Assembly (NCBI RefSeq): GCF_900110275.1
Contig: NZ_FODC01000004.1
Coordinates: forward strand, 727,420-791,419
DNA from: Duganella sp. CF517
GTDB taxonomy: Bacteria; Pseudomonadota; Gammaproteobacteria; Burkholderiales; Burkholderiaceae_D
Direction: 5' to 3'
Length of the DNA: 64,000 bases
The position numbers and the translations under genes were made by a program. Numbering within the stretch: the first letter of the stretch is position 1; the number at the start of each line of letters is the position of its first letter. Positions 17,300-24,665 of this stretch are shown here, one piece after another. A model generated the notes under the pieces. That model had not been told where the DNA came from. It did not search any database and saw nothing but the letters and a program-made list of their open reading frames with translations.

Positions 17300-18856
17300 A
17301 TGCAGAACATACCTATAATGAGACACGACACTCCCCCCATCAGCAGCAATCAAGAGAACGACAATGTCTTCGCCCTGTTCGAAGCGGCGGCGGCGGCCCA
17401 CCCGGAGCGCGCCTTCCTGGTCGTCGAGGGCAGGGTGCTGCTCACCTACGGCGCCCTGTTGAGCGAGACGGCGCGTGCGGCCGCCTGGCTGCGCTCGGTC
17501 GGCGTCGAGCCGGGCGAGCGCGCGCTGGTGCAGGTGCACAAATCGCCGGCGGCGGTGGTGCTGTACCTGGCGTGCCTGCGCGCCGGCGTGGTGTTCATTC
17601 CGCTCAACACCGCATATCAGGAGGGCGAACTGGCGTATTTCCTGTCGGACGCCGAACCGGCCCTGCTGGCGGCGAGCCCCGGCTTGCCGGCCGCGACGGT
17701 CGCCTTCGGCGGTACGCGCGCGGTCATTGCCGGCGGCCTCGAGGCGGCGCCGTGGGCGGCGGTCGAGGAGCAGCTGCCCACCGTCCAGAGCGCGTCCGGC
17801 GCGCCGGCCGCCATCCTGTACACCTCGGGCACCACCGGGCGCTCCAAGGGCGCGGTGCTCACGCACGGCAACCTGTCGTCCAACGCCAAGGTGCTGGGCC
17901 AGGCCTGGCGCTGGCGCGATGACGACGTGCTGCTGCACGCATTGCCGATCTTCCACGCGCACGGGCTGTTCGTGGCGCTGCACTGCGCGCTGCTGCACGC
18001 CTCGCCGATGCTGTTCCACGAGCGCTTCGACGCGGCGGCGGTGCTCCGCGATTTGCCGGGCGCGACGGTGTTCATGGGCGTGCCGACCTTTTACACGCGC
18101 CTGCTGGCCGAGCCGTCGTTCGGCGCCGACCTGTGCCGCCACATCCGGGTGTTCATCAGCGGTTCGGCGCCGCTGCTCGACGCCACCTTCGAGGAATTCA
18201 AGGGCCGCACCGGCCATACCATCCTGGAGCGCTACGGCATGACCGAGGCGCTGATGGTGACGTCGAACCCGTACGACGGCGAGCGCATCGCCGGCAGCGT
18301 CGGGCCGGCCCTGCCCGGCGTGTCGGTGCGGGTGGTGGCCGAGGGCGGCGTCCCGGCGGCGGCGGGCGAGCCGGGCGTGCTGGAAATCAAGGGGCCGAAC
18401 CTGTTCGCCGGCTACTGGCGCAATCCGGAGAAGACCGCGCAGGACCACACGGCCGACGGCTTCTTCATCACCGGCGACATCGCCACCCAGGACGCGGCGG
18501 GCGTGGTCCGCATCGTCGGCCGCTCCAAGGACTTGATCATCTCCGGCGGCTACAACGTCTATCCCAAGGAAATCGAGCTGGCCATCGACGCGCTCGACGG
18601 CGTCGTCGAAAGCGCGGTCATCGGCGTGCCGCATCCGGACTTCGGCGAAGCGGTCGTGGCGGTGATCTCGCGCGCCCCGGGCGCCGCACTGGACCCGAAG
18701 GCGATCACGGAAGCGCTGGCGACCCAGCTGGCGTCGTTCAAGCGTCCGAAGAAGATCGTCATCGTCGACGAGCTGCCCCGCAACGCCATGGGCAAGGTGC
18801 AAAAGGCCGAATTGCGCGCGGTGCACAAGGATAGTTTCAGCGTCCAGTCCGCCTAA
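17300..18856 (+). CDS. matB: MatB-like malonyl/methylmalonyl-CoA synthetase
   Basis: This 518-residue ANL adenylating enzyme activates malonate or methylmalonate with ATP and CoA. Motifs: AILYTSGTTGRSKGAVLTHGN near residue 175, HALPIFHAHGLFVALHCALLH near 215, VPTFYTRLL near 260, FISGSAPLL, then TILERYGMTEALMVTSNPYDGER, which is characteristic of the MatB/ACSF3 branch. The C-terminal lysine is in PRNAMGKVQK. The start at 17300 follows the Dabb stop by two bases without its own strong ribosome site, so it is probably coupled; 17318 is an alternative. MatB enzymes can make (2R)-methylmalonyl-CoA, the form used by the mutase encoded by unit B. Confidence 0.88.
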   Translation: MQNIPIMRHDTPPISSNQENDNVFALFEAAAAAHPERAFLVVEGRVLLTYGALLSETARAAAWLRSVGVEPGERALVQVHKSPAAVVLYLACLRAGVVFIPLNTAYQEGELAYFLSDAEPALLAASPGLPAATVAFGGTRAVIAGGLEAAPWAAVEEQLPTVQSASGAPAAILYTSGTTGRSKGAVLTHGNLSSNAKVLGQAWRWRDDDVLLHALPIFHAHGLFVALHCALLHASPMLFHERFDAAAVLRDLPGATVFMGVPTFYTRLLAEPSFGADLCRHIRVFISGSAPLLDATFEEFKGRTGHTILERYGMTEALMVTSNPYDGERIAGSVGPALPGVSVRVVAEGGVPAAAGEPGVLEIKGPNLFAGYWRNPEKTAQDHTADGFFITGDIATQDAAGVVRIVGRSKDLIISGGYNVYPKEIELAIDALDGVVESAVIGVPHPDFGEAVVAVISRAPGAALDPKAITEALATQLASFKRPKKIVIVDELPRNAMGKVQKAELRAVHKDSFSVQSA

Positions 18857-18864
18857 CCGAACCC

Positions 18865-18884
18865 GCGCGGCGTGCGCGCCGCGC
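18865..18884 (+). terminator. Intercistronic hairpin
   Basis: An 8-bp GC stem (GCGCGGCG / CGCCGCGC) with a four-base loop lies 9 bp after the matB-like stop and is followed by TTCATT, not a T run. It may be a weak terminator or a processing/stability element between the ligase and the FAH-family gene, rather than a full transcription stop. Confidence 0.35.
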
Positions 18885-18919
18885 TTCATTACTTGTATAA
18901 ATCTTAGAGAGCTATTCCA

Positions 18920-19735
18920 ATGCGTATTGTTACTTTTTCCCTGAACGGCAGCATCCAGCACGGCGTGCGCACCGAACGCGGCATCCGCGTCCATCCGACC
19001 GCCACGTCGGCGGTCGACCTGGCGGTGAACGCCGCCGACCACCCGGCCGGCGAGGAAATCGCCGTCGCCGACGTCACGTTGCTGGCGCCGGTTCCGCGCC
19101 CCGGCAAGGTCATTTGCATCGGCCTGAACTACCGCGCCCACGCGGCCGAGGGCGGCTTCGAAGTGCCCGACTATCCGTCGGTGTTCCTGCGCGGCCCGAC
19201 CTCGCTGGGCGGCCCGGACGCGGCCATCATCCTGCCGGCGTGCTCGGACAAGCTGGACTTCGAGGCGGAACTGGCGGTCGTGATCGGCAAGACCGCGACC
19301 AATGTGCGCGAGAACGCGCTCGACTACGTGGCCGGCTACTGCTGCTTCAACGACGGCACGATCCGCGACTACCAGCGCAAAACCACGCAATGGACTTCGG
19401 GCAAGAACTTCGACCAGACCGGCGGCTTCAGCGCCGACCTGGTGACGCCGGACGAACTGCCGGCCGGCGCGTCGGGCTTGCGCATTCAGTCCCGCCTGAA
19501 CGGCGAGATCATGCAGGACAGTAATACCGGCGACCTGATTTTCGATGTGGCCGCGTTGATCGTCACCTTGTCCGAAGCCATGACGCTCGAGCCGGGCGAC
19601 GTGATCGCCACCGGCACGCCGTCCGGCGTCGGCTACGCGCGCAAGCCGCCGGTCTTCATGCGCGAGGGCGACGTGCTGGAGGTGGAGATCGAGCGGATCG
19701 GACTGCTGTCGAACACCGTCGGCCGGCGCGCCTGA
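18920..19735 (+). CDS. Fumarylacetoacetate hydrolase (FAH) family protein
   Basis: The product is 271 residues with an N-terminal small domain and a C-terminal FAH catalytic domain. The substrate and metal signature is clear: GLNYRAHAAEGGFEVPDYPSVFLRG near residue 70, the metal-binding glutamates in KLDFEAELAVVIG near 115, the Asp in CCFNDGTIRDYQRK near 145, GKNFDQTGGF near 162, and GDVIATGTPSGVGYARKPP near 230. Members hydrolyse C-C bonds of acylpyruvates and beta-diketones or decarboxylate and isomerise ring-cleavage products. Here it is the leading candidate for C-C cleavage in the pathway. It has its own 60-bp leader after the MatB-like gene. Confidence 0.92.
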   Translation: MRIVTFSLNGSIQHGVRTERGIRVHPTATSAVDLAVNAADHPAGEEIAVADVTLLAPVPRPGKVICIGLNYRAHAAEGGFEVPDYPSVFLRGPTSLGGPDAAIILPACSDKLDFEAELAVVIGKTATNVRENALDYVAGYCCFNDGTIRDYQRKTTQWTSGKNFDQTGGFSADLVTPDELPAGASGLRIQSRLNGEIMQDSNTGDLIFDVAALIVTLSEAMTLEPGDVIATGTPSGVGYARKPPVFMREGDVLEVEIERIGLLSNTVGRRA

Positions 19736-19737
19736 TC

Positions 19738-20280
19738 ATGCATCGCTTACTTGCCATTTCGGGCAGCCTGCGCCGGCAGGCTTATTCCAAGGCGATCCTG
19801 GCGGCCCTGGCCGACGCCAACGCGGCCCGCGCGCGGTTCGACTACGCCGACATTGGGGAATTACCGCTGTTTAACCAGGATTTGTATGTCGAACCGCTGC
19901 CGGAGGCCGTCGCGCGTTTCCGCCGGCAGATCGCCGAGGCGGACGCCCTGGTGATCGCCTCGCCGGAATACAATCACGGCATGCCGGGGGTGTTGAAGAA
20001 CGCGCTCGACTGGGCGTCGCGTCCGCACAACGGCTCGCCGTTGAAAAACAAGCCGGTGCTGATTGTGACGTCGTCGCCGGCGGTGACGGGCGGCGTGCGG
20101 GCGCAGTACCAGATCCGCGAAACGCTGGTGTCGGCGCTGGCGCGCCCGGTCAATACCCCGGAAATCGTCGTCGGCCAGGTCGGTGCTAAAATTGTCGACG
20201 GCCGGTTTGTCGATACGGCCACCATCGATTTCGCGCTGGGTGGCTTCGCGACCATGTTCGAGGCGATCGCAGCGAAATAG
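19738..20280 (+). CDS. NADPH-dependent FMN reductase
   Basis: This 180-residue flavodoxin-like reductase has GSLRRQAYSKAIL (phosphate-binding loop) at residues 9-21 and the family motif SPEYNHGMPGVLKNALDWASRP at about 79-100. It starts two bases after the FAH stop. It supplies reduced FMN or reduces a quinone-type intermediate, so it is a second candidate partner for the unit B monooxygenase. Confidence 0.9.
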   Translation: MHRLLAISGSLRRQAYSKAILAALADANAARARFDYADIGELPLFNQDLYVEPLPEAVARFRRQIAEADALVIASPEYNHGMPGVLKNALDWASRPHNGSPLKNKPVLIVTSSPAVTGGVRAQYQIRETLVSALARPVNTPEIVVGQVGAKIVDGRFVDTATIDFALGGFATMFEAIAAK

Positions 20281-20355
20281 CACATGGTTGTATCGCGCGG
20301 GGCGGATCACGGCGTTTGGCGTGGTGCGCCCCGCGTGTCATTTTGGGAAACTCGG

Positions 20356-21168
20356 ATGCTACTTTATGACACGCCGCCGTCGACCGCCGCCACCTTCGGC
20401 GACGTCACGCTGGATATTTCTCACGCGCTTGCAACGATCACCATCGCGCGCCCGTCGAAAATCAACGCCATCCGGCTCGAGACCTGGCAAGCTTTGCGCG
20501 CGCTGGTCGTCGCCGCCGACAACAATCCGGCCGTCGGCGTCATCGTCGTGCGTGGATCGGGCGGACACTTCAGCGCCGGCAACGACATCTCGGTGCTCAG
20601 CACCTTCCCCGGCAATCCCGCCGACGCGCTGGTCTTCGGCGCGGCGTGGGCCGACGCCATCGCGGCGGTCGAGGACACGGTCAAACCGGTCATCATGGCC
20701 ATCGAAGGGATCTGCTACGGCTCCGCGCTGGCGCTGTCGCTGGCTGGGGACGTGCGCATCGCCGCCGCCGGTGCGACCTTTTCCATTCCGGTGGCAAAAC
20801 TGGGTGCCCTGTATCTGCGCAGCGACTATCAACGGCTGGTCGCCACGGTCGGCATGGGCCAGAGCAAAAAGCTGATTTACGCGTCGGAAGCGTTCGGCGC
20901 GGAGCAGGCCTTGCGCATCGGCCTGGTCGAAGAAGTGTTTCCGCAAGACCGGTTCGAGCAGGAGCTGCAGCGCCTGGTCGACACGCTACTGGCCCGGTCG
21001 CCGTTCACCTTGCTGCGCTCGAAGTCGATGCTGCGCGGCCTCGGTCACGCGGACGCGCGGCGCGAGACCGGCGAGAGCCTCGCCGCGTTCGCCGAGGCGA
21101 CGCAGTGCGCGGATTTCGCGGAAGGCATTTCAGCCTTCCTGCAGCGCCGGACGGCCCGGTTCCGCTAG
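20356..21168 (+). CDS. Crotonase-fold protein lacking both hydratase glutamates
   Basis: The product is 270 residues from the ATG at 20356; an in-frame ATG at 20284 lacks a ribosome site and adds no conserved sequence. The crotonase oxyanion-hole segments are present: GGHFSAGNDISVL near residue 73 and IEGICYGSALALSLAGDVRIA near 117. Alignment by eye to enoyl-CoA hydratase puts Ala where the first catalytic Glu should be (GSALA) and Val at the second (FSIPVAKLG). It is therefore probably not a simple enoyl-CoA hydratase. The crotonase family also contains C-C hydrolases such as 6-oxocamphor hydrolase, decarboxylases and thioesterases. It is the last gene of unit C. Confidence 0.82.
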   Translation: MLLYDTPPSTAATFGDVTLDISHALATITIARPSKINAIRLETWQALRALVVAADNNPAVGVIVVRGSGGHFSAGNDISVLSTFPGNPADALVFGAAWADAIAAVEDTVKPVIMAIEGICYGSALALSLAGDVRIAAAGATFSIPVAKLGALYLRSDYQRLVATVGMGQSKKLIYASEAFGAEQALRIGLVEEVFPQDRFEQELQRLVDTLLARSPFTLLRSKSMLRGLGHADARRETGESLAAFAEATQCADFAEGISAFLQRRTARFR

Positions 21169-21192
21169 CCCGGGCCGGGCGCCCGCGCGGTC

Positions 21193-23157
21193 CTAGGCCG
21201 GCGTCGACAGCTGGTCCAGAATCGCCGGGTTTTCCAACGTGCTCACATCCTGTGTCACCGGATCGCCTTTCGCCAAGACCCGCAGCAGGCGGCGCATGAT
21301 CTTGCCCGAGCGGGTCTTCGGCAGGTTGTCGCCGAAACGGATTTCCTTCGGCTTGGCGATCGGGCCGATTTCCTTGGCCACCCAGTCGCGCAACTCCAGC
21401 GCGATTTTCCTGGCTTCCTCGCCGCTCGGTGTGGCTTGCTTCAGCACCACGAACGCGCAGATGGACTCGCCGGTCGTGGCGTCGGGCTTGCCCACCACGG
21501 CCGCCTCGGCCACCAGCGGGTTGGCCACCAGCGCCGATTCGATCTCCATCGTGCCCATGCGGTGGCCCGAGACGTTGAGCACATCGTCGATGCGGCCGGT
21601 GATCGTGAAGTATCCGCTGTGTTCGTCGCGGATGGCGCCGTCCCCGGCCAGGTAGAGATTGCCGCCCAGCTCGGCGGGGAAGTAGCTGGCCTTGAAGCGC
21701 TCCGGATTGTTCCAGATGGTGCGGATCATCGACGGCCATGGCCGCTTGACCACCAGCATGCCGCCCTGGCCGTCGGCCAGCTCGTTGCCGGCCTCGTCGA
21801 CAATGGCCGCCATGATCCCAGGCAAGGGGAGGGTGCACGAGCCCGGCACCATCGGCGTGGCGCCCGGCAGCGGCGTGATCATGTGGCCGCCCGTTTCCGT
21901 CTGCCAGAAGGTGTCGACGATCGGGCATTTTTCGCCGCCCACTTGCGTGTAGTACCACATCCACGCTTCCGGATTGATCGGCTCGCCCACGGTGCCCAGC
22001 AGGCGCAGCGACGACAGGTCGTAGTTTTTCGGATGCACTTTCGGGTCGACGTCGGACGCCTTGATCAGCGAGCGGATCGCCGTCGGCGCCGTGTAGAAAG
22101 TGCTGACCTTGTGCCTGGCGATGGTGTCCCAGAAGCGTCCGGCGTTGGGGAAGGTCGGGATGCCTTCGAACACCACTTGCGTGGCGCCGACCGCCGTCGG
22201 GCCGTAGGCGATGTAGCTGTGGCCGGTCACCCAGCCGATGTCGGCGGTGCACCAGTAGACGTCGCCCGGCTTGATGTCGAAGCTCCACTTCATCGTCAGC
22301 GCGGCCCACAGCAGGTAGCCGCCGCTCGAGTGCTGCACGCCTTTCGGCGTGCCGGTCGAGCCGGACGTGTAGAGGATGAACAGCGGGTGCTCGGCGTCGA
22401 CCCATTCCGGTTCGCATTTGGCCGGCTGGCTGGCGACCAGCTCGTGCAGCCAGAGGTCGCGTCCTGCCTCGAAGCCGATCGTGCCACCGGTGCGGCGGTA
22501 GACGATGACGTCCTTGACGCTGTCGCAGCCGCCCAACGCCAGCGCCTCGTCGACGATGGATTTCAACGGCAGGCGCTTGCCGCCGCGCAGCTGCTCGTCG
22601 GCCGTGATGACCGCCACCGCGCCGGCGTCGATGATGCGCTCCTGCAGCGATTTGGCCGAGAAGCCGCCGAACACCACCGAGTGGGTGGCGCCGATGCGCG
22701 CGCACGCCTGCATCGCGGCCACGCCTTCGACCGACATCGACATGTAGATGATGACGCGGTCGCCCTTTTTGATGCCGCGCGATTTGAGGCCGTTGGCGAA
22801 TTTGCACACTTTTTCGTGCAATTCGCGGTAGCTGACGTGGGTCGACATGCCGTCGTCCGCCTCGAAGATGATGGCGGTCTTGTCGGCGTTGCCGTCGATG
22901 AGGTGACGGTCGAGGCAGTTATAGGAGACGTTGAGCCGGCCGTCCCCGAACCACTTGTAAAAGGGCGCGTCGTCCTCGTCGAGGGTACGGGAGAATGGCT
23001 GCTTCCACGCGATGTGCTCGCGCGCTAGGCGCGCCCAGTAGCCTTCGTAATCGCGCGCGGCTTCGGCGCACAACGCGTCGTAGGCAGCCATGCCGGAAAT
23101 GGTGGCCTGGTCTACAAAGCTGGGGAGGGGAGGGAACGCCGTGCGTTGCTCGGTCAT
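21193..23157 (-). CDS. acs: Acetyl-CoA synthetase
   Basis: This 654-residue AMP-forming synthetase makes acetyl-CoA from acetate, ATP and CoA. It shows IIYMSMSVEGVAAMQACARIG, the P-loop-like YTSGSTGTPKGVQHSSGGYL, the acetate-pocket region TVGEPINPEAWMWY, DTFWQTETGGHMITPLPG, GRIDDVLNVSGHRMGTMEIE and the acetylatable Lys in LPKTRSGKIMRRLL. Length and motifs fit Acs rather than propionyl-CoA ligase, although the two are close. An upstream in-frame extension to 23298 has no family character, so the ATG at 23157 is used. It is convergent with unit C and lacks the shared operator. It could recycle acetate released by the pathway or be a housekeeping gene. Confidence 0.93.
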   Translation of the reverse strand: MTEQRTAFPPLPSFVDQATISGMAAYDALCAEAARDYEGYWARLAREHIAWKQPFSRTLDEDDAPFYKWFGDGRLNVSYNCLDRHLIDGNADKTAIIFEADDGMSTHVSYRELHEKVCKFANGLKSRGIKKGDRVIIYMSMSVEGVAAMQACARIGATHSVVFGGFSAKSLQERIIDAGAVAVITADEQLRGGKRLPLKSIVDEALALGGCDSVKDVIVYRRTGGTIGFEAGRDLWLHELVASQPAKCEPEWVDAEHPLFILYTSGSTGTPKGVQHSSGGYLLWAALTMKWSFDIKPGDVYWCTADIGWVTGHSYIAYGPTAVGATQVVFEGIPTFPNAGRFWDTIARHKVSTFYTAPTAIRSLIKASDVDPKVHPKNYDLSSLRLLGTVGEPINPEAWMWYYTQVGGEKCPIVDTFWQTETGGHMITPLPGATPMVPGSCTLPLPGIMAAIVDEAGNELADGQGGMLVVKRPWPSMIRTIWNNPERFKASYFPAELGGNLYLAGDGAIRDEHSGYFTITGRIDDVLNVSGHRMGTMEIESALVANPLVAEAAVVGKPDATTGESICAFVVLKQATPSGEEARKIALELRDWVAKEIGPIAKPKEIRFGDNLPKTRSGKIMRRLLRVLAKGDPVTQDVSTLENPAILDQLSTPA

Positions 23158-23370
23158 ATTTCGCTTTCGTCTGGTTTGGGCACGCCTAGTGTAAAAAAAG
23201 CAGACTGGAAACAATAGGACTTGCCGCGACGGCAGGGGACCGTAACTGACAATCGGCAGCGCGACGCATATTGGCATCGGCGGCACCCCGCTTGGCACGT
23301 ACGGTCCTATCGTTTCACCGGCGCTTTATTTATAGTCAGCACCATAACAATATTCCGAAATTGGTGAGAC

Positions 23371-24045
23371 ATGGACGTTGCAAACTCTTACAAGCCGGCT
23401 GCAGCGAGCCAGCCAGGCAGAACACCGCTGTGCCGGGTAGGCGACCGCGACCACGGTTTGCTGGAGACGGCGAAGAGCCTCTTTCTGGAAAGGGGATACG
23501 CGCAGGTCAGCATGGAATTGATCGCGCGCTCAGCGGGTGTCGCCGTGCGGACGATCTACATGCACTTCGGCGGCAAGCTCGGACTGTTGAGCAGGGTGAT
23601 CGAGTGTGACGCGGAACGGGAGCATGCGCGCGCGGCCGGACTGTGGCCCGCGCATCAACACTGCGAGGCGACCTTGCGCGCCATCGCCTTAAACCTCCTC
23701 AGCCACACGCTGTCGCCGACGTCCCGCAGCCTGCACGCCGACGCGGTGGCCGCGCGCGATTTTCCGCTGGCGCTAACGAACGATGCGATGCAGTGCGGCC
23801 CGTGGCGCGGTCTGCTGGACCGGTGCTTCGCCAGCAGCGCGTGGGCCGAACGGTTCGGTCCGGTTGTCGAGTCGGATATGCTTTCCGATATGTTCCTCGG
23901 CTGCGTCATCGGCGCGCATGCGCGGGCGCTTCGGGCCGCGCCTGGCCGGGTGTTCGCCGACCGGGAGTTGACCGCCATGGCGGATCTGGTGACGCGCAGG
24001 TTTTTGGCATTGGTGGCCGCGCCGGCGTTGGCGGCTGCGCTGTAA
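23371..24045 (+). CDS. TetR/AcrR family transcriptional regulator
   Basis: The product is 224 residues. The N-terminal helix-turn-helix is clear: LLETAKSLFLERGYAQVSMELIARSAGVAVRTIYMHFGGKLGLLSRV, residues about 31-77. The all-helical C-terminal ligand domain resembles the AefR-like type. It is transcribed away from acs with a 213-bp gap. No copy of the 20-bp palindrome of units A-C is found next to it, so self-regulation by that site is not evident. It is nevertheless the only local regulator gene of region 1 and a candidate repressor for those operators. Confidence 0.9.
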   Translation: MDVANSYKPAAASQPGRTPLCRVGDRDHGLLETAKSLFLERGYAQVSMELIARSAGVAVRTIYMHFGGKLGLLSRVIECDAEREHARAAGLWPAHQHCEATLRAIALNLLSHTLSPTSRSLHADAVAARDFPLALTNDAMQCGPWRGLLDRCFASSAWAERFGPVVESDMLSDMFLGCVIGAHARALRAAPGRVFADRELTAMADLVTRRFLALVAAPALAAAL

Positions 24046-24665
24046 GTTCAGTCGGCCGTGCCGCATCGGCCACCGCGACGGCGCGTTCCCATCCAAACAT
24101 GCTTTCCGGCAGTTCCGCGAATGGAAGCGGTGAGAGGCCGGCGCAGGCGCAATGGTTGTCAGAAGAGCCGATCAGTCTTTGGTGGGCGCCAATGAGAAAT
24201 TTCCGCTATGAGGCGGGGAGGATGGCGGCTCCATGGCGAGCATTCCAATCGGCAGCGGCTTTGCCGTGAGCGTGACAAACGCTATCTCCGAATGACTTGA
24301 TTTGCGGGCATTTGGCTTATTAATTTGCATGGTCCTTATTGCGCAGTGTTACCACCAGCCATAGGCTCCGCTGTGTAACTTCTTCCGCCGCCGCGTGACC
24401 GCTTACTTCAAAAGCGTGAAACTTGTCATCGGAAATGCACCAATTGTGATCAGTTTTTCGCGCCGTTGTGCAGCGCCGATTCGAAGGGCGAAATGCCACC
24501 AACTCTAGTTAAGTTGGCGCAATAGCCAATACTTCTGACACCAAGCAAATTGGATCGCCTAATCGTAATTAAAAGATAACATTTGTGTGGTCTAATAAGG
24601 GCTTGGACTTTTTCGACCCCAATATCAAGATGCGATCGATTGGCATCGCAGGAGCATGTACCCCT
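24046..24665. other. Gene-poor boundary region before vgrG
   Basis: About 620 bp without a supported gene. Base composition falls along it, from the GC-rich chromosome style to AT-rich stretches near 24490-24590. Short ORFs here show no ribosome site or family motif. I looked for a copy of the tRNA-Leu 3' end that would mark the far end of the island and did not see one. It probably contains the left edge of the island and the vgrG promoter. Confidence 0.5.

Noticed and set aside
21193..23298. N-terminally extended acetyl-CoA synthetase starting at 23298
   Set aside because: The first 47 codons have no family similarity; the ATG at 23157 gives the normal 654-residue enzyme.
24320..24502. 60-codon minus-strand ORF before vgrG
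   Set aside because: No ribosome site, no recognisable motif and no conserved context.
24046..24665. Left attachment site (copy of the tRNA-Leu 3' end) for the island
   Set aside because: Looked for by eye and not found; it may be degenerate or further left.
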